Of a stretch of DNA of 64,000 nt, positions 52,993 to 61,612 are shown in pieces. The first letter of the stretch is position 1. Each line of letters starts with the position of its first letter. A program made the position numbers and the translations under genes. Source of the stretch: CAVVEC01 sp963770485 (GTDB lineage: Bacteria; Acidobacteriota; Terriglobia; Terriglobales; Acidobacteriaceae); NCBI GenBank assembly GCA_963770485.1, contig CAVYPX010000005.1, positions 124,001 through 188,000 on the forward strand, written 5' to 3'. Under the pieces are notes generated by a model, which was not told the DNA's origin, did not search any database, and was given only the letters and a program-made list of their open reading frames with translations.

Positions 52993-54639
52993 ATGATTCG
53001 AAGACCGAGTCTATTTTTGCTGGTCATCATCGCTATGGTGGCGGACGCAGCCGTTCTTTGCCAAGCCCAACCTCAGACCCTACTGACGCATCACGTGCGG
53101 GATGTGGTGGTCAATGGGCATGCGCCCTTCGTCGGACGTCTGCCCGCATCGCAGTCCATGCGTATTGACATTGTTCTGCCGTTGCGCGATCGGGCCGGGT
53201 TGGACAGTTTCCTGGCAAAGCTCTACGATCCGACTGGCCCGTTCTACCGGCAGTTCCTGACGGTCGAGCAGTTTACCGAGAAGTTTGGCCCCAGCCAGAA
53301 GGATTATGACGCGCTCACTCGCTTTGCAGCCGCCAACGGCTTTGCAGTCGTCGGCGGCTCTCGCGATGCTCTGGACGTGCAGCTCAAGGGTTCAGTTGCC
53401 GCCATCGAGACGGCATTCCACGTAACCATGGGCATCTTTCACGATCCGGTCGAGGACCGCGACTTCTATGCTCCGGACCGCGAGCCGACGGTGGACCTGC
53501 CTTTCCAGCTATGGCACATCTCGGGCCTGGACAACTATTCGATCCCTCGTCCCGCGCTGCTGCGCAGACCTCCGGGTGCGAGGTCCGAAGCCACGACCGG
53601 CTCCTGCCCGAGTCAGTCGTTCTGCGGCAGCGATATGAGGGCAGCCTATTACGAGGGAACATCTCTGACCGGCAAGGGCCAGTACATTGGGTTGCTGGAG
53701 TACGCCGGGTTCGATATCGTCGACGTGAACCTTTACTACAAGAACGCTAAGCAAAAGCGGTACGCCCCGGTCAAGGGCATTTCCACCGACGGAACCAACA
53801 TAAACTGCTACGCCAATCAAAACTGTGACGATACGGAACAGACCATTGACATTACTCAGGCGCTCGGCATGGCCCCGCGCGTAAAGAAACTGTTGGTATA
53901 TGTAGGTTCCACCGATACTGCAATGCTGGGCGCCATGTCTTCGGATCAGCCATTGCCCTTGAATTTGAGCTCGTCGTGGGGATGGTCTCCTCCGGACCCG
54001 ACTACCGACGACCCGTATTTCGAGAAGATGGCTTCCCAAGGCCAGAGCTTCTTGCAAGCGGCCGGCGACAGTGGCGCATGGAAGAATCAGAAGATGTGGT
54101 GGCCAGAGGAATCGCAATACGTCATCTGTGTCGGCGGCACGGTCTTAACCACCAAGGGCCCGGGCAAAGGCTGGGCGTCGGAAACCGCTTGGAAGTACGG
54201 CGGCGGCGGCATTTCTCCCGACGCCGTCCCAATTGCGCGCTGGCAGAAACTGAAAGGGGTGATCAACAAGACAAACGAGGGCTCCAAGAAATATCGGAAC
54301 GGCCCCGACGTTTCTGCAAACTCGAATCAGAGCTTTTATGTTTGCGCAGACCAAACCGGGGGCTGCAGTGCCAACCTATACGGCGGGACCAGTTTTGCCG
54401 CGCCCATGTGGGCTGGCTACCTGGCTCTGGCCAATGAACAAGCGGCTGCCAAGGGCGATAACCCGCCCGGCTTTATCAATCCAGCCATTTATCCGTTGGG
54501 TCTGGGGAAGGGCTATCACACCGATTTCCACGACGTCACCAGCGGCAGTAACGGCTTTCCTGCGGTACCCGGCTACGATTTGGCGACCGGCTGGGGCACT
54601 CCCAACAAATCGGGCCTGATTAACGCACTAGCACCCTGA
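52993..54639 (+). CDS. Pro-kumamolisin / sedolisin (S53) serine-carboxyl peptidase
   Basis: 548 aa. Signal peptide, then the activation prodomain (LAKLYDPTGPFYRQFLTVEQFTEKFGPS) and the subtilisin-like catalytic domain. Catalytic residues: Glu and Asp in TEQTIDITQALGMAP, oxyanion Asp in AAGDSGAW, and Ser in YGGTSFAAPMWAG. The C-terminal calcium site is FHDVTSGSNG with DLATGWGTP. It is an acid-active secreted endopeptidase, frequent in acid-soil Acidobacteriota. GAGG precedes ATG 52993. Confidence 0.96.
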   Translation: MIRRPSLFLLVIIAMVADAAVLCQAQPQTLLTHHVRDVVVNGHAPFVGRLPASQSMRIDIVLPLRDRAGLDSFLAKLYDPTGPFYRQFLTVEQFTEKFGPSQKDYDALTRFAAANGFAVVGGSRDALDVQLKGSVAAIETAFHVTMGIFHDPVEDRDFYAPDREPTVDLPFQLWHISGLDNYSIPRPALLRRPPGARSEATTGSCPSQSFCGSDMRAAYYEGTSLTGKGQYIGLLEYAGFDIVDVNLYYKNAKQKRYAPVKGISTDGTNINCYANQNCDDTEQTIDITQALGMAPRVKKLLVYVGSTDTAMLGAMSSDQPLPLNLSSSWGWSPPDPTTDDPYFEKMASQGQSFLQAAGDSGAWKNQKMWWPEESQYVICVGGTVLTTKGPGKGWASETAWKYGGGGISPDAVPIARWQKLKGVINKTNEGSKKYRNGPDVSANSNQSFYVCADQTGGCSANLYGGTSFAAPMWAGYLALANEQAAAKGDNPPGFINPAIYPLGLGKGYHTDFHDVTSGSNGFPAVPGYDLATGWGTPNKSGLINALAP

Positions 54640-54699
54640 AATGAATTACCCCAGCCTTCGTAAAGAGCGCGAAAGGCTAGGCCACCCACGAAGCCTATG

Positions 54700-54760
54700 G
54701 GAAAAGCAGGTCCCTCCACTCCGCTTCGCTCCGGTCGGGATGACAGATTTGTGTCTGTGC
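54700..54760. repeat. Dispersed intergenic repeat ('CGGGATGACA' type)
   Basis: Contains TCCCTCCACTCCGCTTCGCTCCGGTCGGGATGACAG, written here in parts: TCCCTCCACTCCGC then TTCGCTCCGGTCGGGATGAC. Related copies occur at about 57127-57215 and near 36650-36710. It is non-coding. Confidence 0.5.
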
Positions 54761-54770
54761 GCCGAGACCA

Positions 54771-57071
54771 CTATGACCGCAACAGCGATAATTGTTTCTT
54801 CACATCCTCGGCTTCGCTGTAATTGGGATTGATCTTCAACACGCGCTCCAGTTGCTGCTTGGCGAGGTCGGGCTTGCCGGTCTTCTGATAAGCCAATCCT
54901 AAGTGATAGTGGATGGTGGCATCATCCGGGGCGTTGTTCTTCTCGTCCAGCTTGAGCGCTTCCTGGAACAGATCCACGGCCGACTGATAAGCGCCCTTGC
55001 GGTAATAAACCCAGCCCAGAGTGTCGGCCGCGTTCGGAGAATCGGGCATGCCGCGGCGGGCGGTCTGAGCCAGCGAGAGAGCCACGTCCACATTGCCACC
55101 GGTTTGCAGCATGACATAGGCAAGATTGTTCGACGCCAGCGGGTTGTTGGGCGTGATCTCCAATGCCTTCTGGTAGGCGTCCCTGGCGTTGTTCCAATTC
55201 TGCTTGGACTCGTACAGTTCGCCCAGCAGGATCCACAAGCTGACCTCGCGCGGATTGTCTTTGAGCGACTGCTGGTAGGTGGCGATGGCCTGGTCGGCCG
55301 ACCCCTTGGCGACCTGCACCTCGCCCAGCTTCACCAGGGCGTCACTATTGTTCTTGTCGAGTTCAGCGGATTTCTTGAGCGCCGCCTCGGCGCCATTCAT
55401 ATCTTTCTTGTCATTGAATAAGACGGTGCCGAGCAGATCATAAAAACTGCTGTTGTTGGGCGATTGGGCGATTTGGGCATTGGCCGCAGCCACGGCTTTA
55501 TCGGTCTGCTTCTGCGCCAGATACGTGTTCATCAGGCCGCTGAGCGCGTCCGCGGAGTTGGCGTCGTGATCGAGAGCCTGGCGATACGCCTTCTCCGCTT
55601 CGCCGAACTGTTTTTGCACGAGCTTCACGTTTCCCAGTTGAATGTAGCCAGTCGGACTCAGCGGGGCGACATCGATCGCCTTGCGGGCGTCCGCTTCCGC
55701 CCGGGGGTATTGCTTGCGATTGACGTAGGAGAGAGCGCGCATGGCGTAGCCGTCGGGCGAAGCCGGCTGTTGCGAGATGATCTGGGAGGCGGTCTGCTCC
55801 AGTCCCTCCATGTCACCCTTGCGCATCTCGACCATGGCGAGAGCATGCTGCGCTTCGGTCAGTTCGGGACGCAGGCGGACAGCCGTGCGCCATTCGTCCG
55901 CCGCTTGCTCCAGATTCCCCAGCAGGTTGAAGGCGACGCCTAAATGATGGTGCGCGACCGCGTTATCGGGATCGTTCTTGAGCGCGGTTTGCAGCGCCTG
56001 CACGGCCGCCTGGGCATGTCCCTCGCGGATTTCGATCTGGCCGCGGTAAATCAGAGAGTCGATGTCGTTGGCATAACCTTTCAGGATCTCATCATTCAGC
56101 TTGCGCGCCTCGTCCAGGCGGTTCTTGAGGATGAGCAGCTGAATGTAGTTCTTCTTGACCTGCATGTCTCTGGGATGGTCGTGGTAGATCGAGCCGTATT
56201 CGGTAGTGGCGTCATCCAGGTCTCCGGTGGCAAAGTAGAAGTCGCCCAGCATGCGGTAGCCGACCGAGTTGTCCGGAAAATCCTTCTTCGACTGCTTCAG
56301 AAATGCTTCCGTCTCCGTCTTCTTTCCCTCTGCCATCAACAGTCGGGCGATGGCCGCCCGCGGGTCGGGATCCTTGCGATCGAGTTCCATGGCATGGTGG
56401 AACTGCTGCTCCGCCTCAGAGAAACGGCTGCGCGTCTGGTAATAGGCTCCCAGGGCCAGTTCGGCTTGCATGGACTGGGGATTTACTTCGACGGCTTTCT
56501 TGAAATTGAGCTCGGCGGCGTCCGGCTGATTGCTTCGCATCTGCAAAAAAGCGAGCGCCAGATACGACTCCATGCGGTTGGGACCGAGCGTGATGGCCTT
56601 CTGCAGTTCCTGTATTGCCCCCGGCAAGTTGTCTTGCGCGGCGAGCAGGTTCGCAACTGCGGCGTGGACTTCCGCACTGTTCGGCTGCTTTTCGAGAAGC
56701 ACATTGGTCTGTTCCTGGGCCTGCTTGAGATCACGGCCGGTGATCAGCAGGTTGGCGAGATCGATGCGGGCCTGATAATTCTCCGGCTGCAGATCGACCG
56801 TCCTGGCCAGTTCCTGATAGGCGGGGTTCCACTGCTGCAGCTTGAGCAAGGTCTGGGCCAGTTGATAGTGGGCGTCGCCAAAACGCGGATCGATCTGCAC
56901 CGCATTGCTGAACTGGATCGCCGCCTCGCGGTACTTGCCTTTCTCCGCGTAGCGCTTCCCACTCTCGAAGTATTTCTGCTTGCGCACATTGGGGTCCCGG
57001 GAACATCCCACCAAAAAAGTGGCGATCAGTCCCAGAGCCAGCATCAGACGGACAACGGCGGAACGCCTCAT
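54771..57071 (-). CDS. Large TPR lipoprotein of the exosortase/EPS locus
   Basis: 766 aa. A lipoprotein signal (VVRLMLALGLIATFLVGC) with lipobox VGC precedes roughly 20 tetratricopeptide repeats (for example YREAAIQFSNAVQIDPRFGDAHYQLAQTLLKL). It resembles the PrsT-type TPR lipoproteins found with exosortase systems, which are thought to scaffold exopolysaccharide assembly at the membrane. GGGAG precedes ATG 57071. It follows epsI on the same strand with a 190-bp gap occupied by a dispersed repeat. Confidence 0.9.
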   Translation of the reverse strand: MRRSAVVRLMLALGLIATFLVGCSRDPNVRKQKYFESGKRYAEKGKYREAAIQFSNAVQIDPRFGDAHYQLAQTLLKLQQWNPAYQELARTVDLQPENYQARIDLANLLITGRDLKQAQEQTNVLLEKQPNSAEVHAAVANLLAAQDNLPGAIQELQKAITLGPNRMESYLALAFLQMRSNQPDAAELNFKKAVEVNPQSMQAELALGAYYQTRSRFSEAEQQFHHAMELDRKDPDPRAAIARLLMAEGKKTETEAFLKQSKKDFPDNSVGYRMLGDFYFATGDLDDATTEYGSIYHDHPRDMQVKKNYIQLLILKNRLDEARKLNDEILKGYANDIDSLIYRGQIEIREGHAQAAVQALQTALKNDPDNAVAHHHLGVAFNLLGNLEQAADEWRTAVRLRPELTEAQHALAMVEMRKGDMEGLEQTASQIISQQPASPDGYAMRALSYVNRKQYPRAEADARKAIDVAPLSPTGYIQLGNVKLVQKQFGEAEKAYRQALDHDANSADALSGLMNTYLAQKQTDKAVAAANAQIAQSPNNSSFYDLLGTVLFNDKKDMNGAEAALKKSAELDKNNSDALVKLGEVQVAKGSADQAIATYQQSLKDNPREVSLWILLGELYESKQNWNNARDAYQKALEITPNNPLASNNLAYVMLQTGGNVDVALSLAQTARRGMPDSPNAADTLGWVYYRKGAYQSAVDLFQEALKLDEKNNAPDDATIHYHLGLAYQKTGKPDLAKQQLERVLKINPNYSEAEDVKKQLSLLRS

Positions 57072-57126
57072 TACAAGTCTCCCAACTCAGGCGCAGCGGG
57101 CGCCAGAGAACCAGTTAAATCCAGAA

Positions 57127-57215
57127 TTGTCATTCCGAGGAGCAGAGCGACGAGGAATCTGCAGTTTCCTTACAATTGCAAAGAACTGCAGGTCCCTCAC
57201 TGCGTTCGGGATGAC
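57127..57215. repeat. Dispersed intergenic repeat ('FRGAERRG' type)
   Basis: Reads GTCATTCCGAGGAGCAGAGC then GACGAGGAATCTGCAG, and ends ACTGCGTTCGGGATGACA. The two halves are roughly inverted, a common palindromic repeat in Acidobacteriota that translates as FRGAERRGI / SLTAFGMTT. It separates epsI from the TPR gene. Confidence 0.65.
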
Positions 57216-57261
57216 AACGAGAAGGGTTCATTCTCGCACTGTACTCGGCGCAGCATAACTC

Positions 57262-57909
57262 TCAGCGCGGAACATATCGATTAAGAATCGGCACCACACT
57301 TCTCGCCAAACTCAGCAAACGTTTCTCGGCCGCGTCCGCCGATTCCCCGAAACGCAACGGCGTAGTCAACCGGACCATGGAACCATCACTGCGGTTGAGA
57401 CGGATGGAATCCGTGATCAGGTAGAACTTCGCCCAATACTCGCTGGCGACTCCTCGATCATGCGCCCAATACCAGTAGAGGACAAGCTGGCGATTCTCGC
57501 CTTTCGCGATCAGATAGCGATTCGCCGGAAAAGGAGTGTACCCCGGCGGTGAAATCAGGATCCGCTGCGACTCCACCGGCGACCAGCCCCCGCCAGGCAG
57601 GCAATTTCTGGGTGAATGAACAGTATCGCCTGCACGCTGGGTTGGGAAATAGGCCAAAAAGACATCCACATCGGGCTCAGTGACCGCAGTGTTCTGATAC
57701 ACGCGAAAGAGAAAATCTCCCGAGCCCAGCACCTCGAGAACGTCCGCGGAAATGTCCAGGTCGGTTCCTGCCCACTCTCCCAGTTGCTGAGGAAACGAGG
57801 CCAGCGGCTGGTGCGCGGGTAGAATCTCAGTGCGGCTGCGTGCGTGCAGAAAAATCGCCGTGGCCGCGAGGAGAACGGCGATCATCGCGAACCTCAGATT
57901 CGACCTCAC
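57262..57909 (-). CDS. epsI: EpsI (DUF3485), exosortase-associated protein
   Basis: 215 aa with an N-terminal membrane anchor (FAMIAVLLAATAIFL). The EpsI signature VHSPRNCLPGGGW is present, followed by a beta-rich periplasmic domain (LVLYWYWAHDRGVASEYWAKFYLI). EpsI domains occur fused to or beside exosortase and take part in EPS production or target processing. GTG 57909 overlaps the exosortase stop by 4 bp, so the two are coupled. Confidence 0.93.
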   Translation of the reverse strand: MRSNLRFAMIAVLLAATAIFLHARSRTEILPAHQPLASFPQQLGEWAGTDLDISADVLEVLGSGDFLFRVYQNTAVTEPDVDVFLAYFPTQRAGDTVHSPRNCLPGGGWSPVESQRILISPPGYTPFPANRYLIAKGENRQLVLYWYWAHDRGVASEYWAKFYLITDSIRLNRSDGSMVRLTTPLRFGESADAAEKRLLSLARSVVPILNRYVPR

Positions 57910-58799
57910 CGGTGGTTTCCTTCCTCCTGCCGGCCAATGAGCAGAAGCTGGTGCAGGAAGAGAAGCATCGCCAGTGAAACAAGAAAAATCAGCCAGCCAG
58001 AGAACAAATGAAAGAAGCCTTCCGCTTTGTCCGGGTCCCAGTATTGCACCAGCAGGCCGGTGCCGACGATGCGCAGGCTATTGGCCACCACCGCGATCGG
58101 AATGGAGGCGAGCGCCAGGAGTACACGAATGGCCACGCGCGTCTCCGCCACATATCCGTAAATGATCGAGAGAGTCATCAAGGACAGGAGCGAGCGAATG
58201 CCACTGCAGGCCTGCGCAACTTCCAGCGGCAGCGCCGGCAAATTGATGACGTTTCCCTCACGCAGCACGGGAACCCCAGCCACGGGCAACACTGCGGCGG
58301 CCAGTTTGGAAGCCAGAATCTGCAAGGGGAACGTAATCTGATTAAAGAGGATCGCCGGGATGGGAATCATCAGAATTAGAAAAGCCCAGGGAAACAGTAC
58401 CGCACGGAAGAAACGCCATCCGAGAAAGTAAACGACCAGGCCCGCAATCAGCAAAAGCAAGGAAACGCGAGCCAGAAAGATCTCACAGCCCAGTACTCCG
58501 ACCACCAGCACGCACAGCGCGAGGGCGGCGACAAACAGGCCCCAGGCTGAGGGCGCGCGGGGTAAACTCTTAAGCCGGGTGCGGTTTTGCCAGAGCACAA
58601 ACAAAGCGAAGAGTGGCACAAAGATTCCGTGGGAAAAGTTGGGATCGTGCCACCACTGTTCCACGAGGCGAAACAGAATGGATGCGTAGAGCCAGGCGAT
58701 CAGCAGGATCAAAATGAGGCTCTGCCACCAGGGAACGCGTCTCGATGCCGGCTCTGGGAACCGCTCAGAGAGCGGCGCGGCTTGTGCGATGTGGCTCAC
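57906..58799 (-). CDS. Exosortase (transpeptidase-type sorting enzyme)
   Basis: 297 aa with about eight membrane helices. The catalytic triad residues are visible: Cys in EVAQACSGIRSLLS, Arg in VANSLRIVGTG and His in EGFFHLFSGW. Exosortases recognise PEP-CTERM-type C-terminal signals on exported proteins and are linked to EPS loci. No protein in the window ends with a clear PEP-CTERM tripartite tail, so the substrate is elsewhere. The start GTG 58799 has no strong ribosome-binding site. epsI overlaps downstream. Confidence 0.94.
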   Translation of the reverse strand: MSHIAQAAPLSERFPEPASRRVPWWQSLILILLIAWLYASILFRLVEQWWHDPNFSHGIFVPLFALFVLWQNRTRLKSLPRAPSAWGLFVAALALCVLVVGVLGCEIFLARVSLLLLIAGLVVYFLGWRFFRAVLFPWAFLILMIPIPAILFNQITFPLQILASKLAAAVLPVAGVPVLREGNVINLPALPLEVAQACSGIRSLLSLMTLSIIYGYVAETRVAIRVLLALASIPIAVVANSLRIVGTGLLVQYWDPDKAEGFFHLFSGWLIFLVSLAMLLFLHQLLLIGRQEEGNHR

Positions 58800-58888
58800 T
58801 TCACAAGAATGCGCGGGATGCCCACAGCATATGCGAACTCCTCAGCCAGTGCAATCACCGGGCGTCACACTTTGGATTGTTCAGTTGC

Positions 58889-60673
58889 CTACTTACACTG
58901 GGCGTGGCCTGGATCTTCCCGGACGACTCTCGCGGCCTCGTCGTACTGAAGAACCACCCATTGTGGACGTCCTAAGCGGCAGGCCCAATCGGAACGCCGT
59001 TCAACTTCCGCATCCACGAGGTAAACGACCGGGGCGGAACGCCAGTTCGCCTGGTTCAGGTTGAAGTGCTTGGGTACCAGGCTCTCACTCTCATGGAGGA
59101 AGACAAGGTGAATTGCCGGATCAAGATGCTCCGCCGCATGGCGAACCTGCCGGTACACTGAACTGTCTCTTAGGACTGCCTGTGCGGCAATCGCTTGCTG
59201 GCTTATCTGTATGGCGAGAAACGAAATCATGACGAAGGTGATGGTGCGGAGCGAAACGCCCCATCGTTTCACCATCAATTCGAGGTCGCGAGCACCAAGT
59301 AGAACTGCCGCGAAGAACGCCTCGAAATGGAAGCGTTCTCCATAAAATATTCCTCCCAGGTCGCGTACGTGGAAGACGTATGCCACGACCAAAGCCACGT
59401 AGATCAGGCCCAGGACAAGCGCCTCCTGGCGTTTGTCCTTCTCCAGGGCCAATGCGAATGCCATCAGTAGAAACACGAAAGGGAAGGTGGAAAAGACATT
59501 ATCTTGGACGGCGCGGCGACCATATCGCCGAAGGCCGGACCAAATTTCCGCAGGCGACACGGAGAGCTCTGGGGGAGAACTTCGACCCTTCGCTAGTGCG
59601 TATGGAGAGACCAAAGCGCTTCCCGTGTAAATCCGGTTGTATAAGCCGACGGTCAGGATCGTGAACAGGGCGAAAACGGCAGCGAGAATCGTGAACCCAA
59701 CCAGCAGACGACCATTGCTCTTGACAAGCCACATCGCCGAGAGTCCGATGGCCGCTGTGATTGCAAATGCAGTCCAGGGTCGAACGTGAAAGTTTACTGA
59801 GCATAGCAGTAGCATGGCTCCAAGAAGCGCGAGGCTGCGTCGGCGGATTGCGTGGAAGAGCAGCAGGCAGGCTCCCGCCGCCAAGACCGCTCCCAGCATG
59901 TGAGACATCACTCCGACCGAGCGCACCAGATAGAAGGGAGAGAAAGCAGCCATAACCGCAGCCAGCCGTCCGGTATCGGCTGAGAAGCAAACGCTTCCAA
60001 TGGCGTTTATGAGCAGCAGCAGCAGGGTGCCCAACAACGGGTTTATCAGCCAGGGAATCCTCAACCCCCGCGCGATGCTGAGGACTAGAGGCCAGCCGGG
60101 TGGGAATTTGGTAAACCAACCTTGCGGAAGCAGAATATGCCCCTCGTAGTAAACTTCCGCCGGCGTATCCTCAACGTGGGCGGCAGCGCCCGGGAGCGGC
60201 TCCGCCATGAGCTTGCCTGCAAGGAAAATGCGTGCTTGAAAGCTGTAGGCAGATTCATCGGGGTTGAGCTGCCCACGCGTCACAAACCACGACAGAGCCG
60301 ATGCGAGCACGGCAAAAACCACCACCAGCACCCATACCGTGAAGTGGGGAAGCCATCCACCAGCATGTTTAGCGGAATGGCGTGCAGATGCGAGAGCATA
60401 CCATGTGATGGGAAAAAGTACTCCGTACTGCAACGCGAGTATGGGAATCTGCAGGTGGGGGTCATGCCTCAGCACGAGCAGCAGAGCGATGCACAACAAC
60501 GCGACTGAGACCACCAGCCCATTGGGCCATCGGGTCGAGCGCGGCCACTGTGCTTCTTCGGGGACGGACAATCGCGTTGCTCCGAGCTTGAAGTAAACGC
60601 GAGACGAAGATACACCAAGTTTTGCCCCACAAGCTACGCCGGATTCCGGTCGCCGCTTGTCCGGGGTGGACAC
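58889..60673 (-). CDS. GT-C type membrane glycosyltransferase (ArnT/PMT-like)
   Basis: 594 aa with about 10-12 membrane helices. An acidic residue pair follows the first helices in RGQLNPDESAYSFQARIFLAGKL, the D-E motif of lipid-linked GT-C enzymes, and GWFTKFPPGWPLVLSIA follows. The C-terminal soluble part is small. It likely transfers a sugar from a lipid carrier during EPS or glycoprotein synthesis. The start GTG 60673 is uncertain; the first ~35 residues look atypical, so a later start is possible. It is upstream of and co-directional with the exosortase gene. Confidence 0.82.
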   Translation of the reverse strand: MSTPDKRRPESGVACGAKLGVSSSRVYFKLGATRLSVPEEAQWPRSTRWPNGLVVSVALLCIALLLVLRHDPHLQIPILALQYGVLFPITWYALASARHSAKHAGGWLPHFTVWVLVVVFAVLASALSWFVTRGQLNPDESAYSFQARIFLAGKLMAEPLPGAAAHVEDTPAEVYYEGHILLPQGWFTKFPPGWPLVLSIARGLRIPWLINPLLGTLLLLLINAIGSVCFSADTGRLAAVMAAFSPFYLVRSVGVMSHMLGAVLAAGACLLLFHAIRRRSLALLGAMLLLCSVNFHVRPWTAFAITAAIGLSAMWLVKSNGRLLVGFTILAAVFALFTILTVGLYNRIYTGSALVSPYALAKGRSSPPELSVSPAEIWSGLRRYGRRAVQDNVFSTFPFVFLLMAFALALEKDKRQEALVLGLIYVALVVAYVFHVRDLGGIFYGERFHFEAFFAAVLLGARDLELMVKRWGVSLRTITFVMISFLAIQISQQAIAAQAVLRDSSVYRQVRHAAEHLDPAIHLVFLHESESLVPKHFNLNQANWRSAPVVYLVDAEVERRSDWACRLGRPQWVVLQYDEAARVVREDPGHAQCK

Positions 60674-60987
60674 AAAATCAGGAACAGACTGCCCTCGGCT
60701 ACGGGGATTGAGAAAAAATCTTCCCTTTAAAGCTGTTTGATGTAGGCTTAAGAGTGTGGCATTCCCCCTTCAGTGTTATATGTCCTAAGTAGCTGAAAAT
60801 AGAGCTCAGGACTGGTCGTACGGTTTGCCTCAAAGGCGTCCGGGACGTGGAGCAATGCTTCAGAGCTGGTTAGGAAACCAACCCGGACGAGTTGCCGAAT
60901 ACTTCGACACTTCACTTATGATTTGGCATTGTGCCCTGTAACATCGAATACGGCGGCGAATATGAGATTGAGCACGCGGGAGAAAGC
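60674..60987. other. Divergent promoter region of the EPS export operon
   Basis: About 314 bp between the GT-C gene (minus) and the Wza-like gene (plus). It has an AT-richer part near 60715-60800 (CTTAAGAGTGTGGCATTCCC, TTATATGTCC) and possible short stems near 60800-60900. A TGGCAT..CTTC sequence at about 60754 is too poor to call a sigma-54 promoter. Confidence 0.45.
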
Positions 60988-61602
60988 ATGAAGCGGAAGG
61001 TCGCAATCGTAGCGGTAGTACTGCTGGGGTGGGCGACGGCCGAGGTCTGGGCGCAAGCCGCCAGCAATAAAGACAAACCTGCGGCGACGGGCGTGCAGCC
61101 GTCGAAGCCGCCGGCCTCAGTCGCGAGCCCGGGCTACGTCATCGGGGCGGATGACATGTTGATGGTCTCGGTGTGGAAGGAACCGGACCTGACGAACACT
61201 CTGCCTGTCCGCCCCGACGGCAATATCTCTCTGCCGTTGCTGAATGACGTTCCAGCAGCCGGGCTGACGCCGATGCAACTGGCCGCGTCGATCACCGAGA
61301 AGCTGAAGAAATACGTGGCAGATCCCCGGGTCACGGTGGTCGTGACCCAAATCAACAGCCAGAAGGTTTTTGTCACCGGAGACGTCCTGCACACCGGCGC
61401 CATCCAACTGCTGCCCGACATGACCGTGCTGCAGGCGCTGGCAGACGCAGGTTTCACGCAGTTCGCAAACCTGAAAGGCATCTACGTGCTGCGCAACGAA
61501 AATGGCAAAGAGCAAAGGATACGGGTCAACTACAAGCGCCTGGTTAAAGGTCAAGCCCCGAATGTGACGCTGAAGCCTGGAGATACTATTGTCGTTCCCT
61601 GA
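60988..61602 (+). CDS. Wza-like polysaccharide export protein (Poly_export/SLBB)
   Basis: 204 aa. Signal peptide (VAIVAVVLLGWATAEVWA) followed by Poly_export: GYVIGADDMLMVSVWKEPDL, VRPDGNISLPLLNDVPAAGLTP, and an SLBB-like segment KVFVTGDVLHTGAIQLLPDMTVLQALADAGG-like. It ends LKPGDTIVVP, as family members do. It is the short Wza type without the outer-membrane helix, as in exosortase-linked PrsX/XrtA systems. GGAG precedes ATG 60988. It likely forms the periplasmic channel for EPS export. Confidence 0.93.
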   Translation: MKRKVAIVAVVLLGWATAEVWAQAASNKDKPAATGVQPSKPPASVASPGYVIGADDMLMVSVWKEPDLTNTLPVRPDGNISLPLLNDVPAAGLTPMQLAASITEKLKKYVADPRVTVVVTQINSQKVFVTGDVLHTGAIQLLPDMTVLQALADAGFTQFANLKGIYVLRNENGKEQRIRVNYKRLVKGQAPNVTLKPGDTIVVP

Positions 61603-61612
61603 GAAAACCGCG

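Noticed and set aside
55944..57284. 446-codon plus-strand frame opposite the TPR lipoprotein
   Set aside because: A shadow of the repetitive TPR coding sequence; its hydrophobic pattern arises from reverse-translated TPR codons.
60745..60775. Sigma-54 promoter before the EPS export operon
   Set aside because: TGGCAT with CTTC at the -12 position lacks the near-invariant GC, so the match is not good enough.
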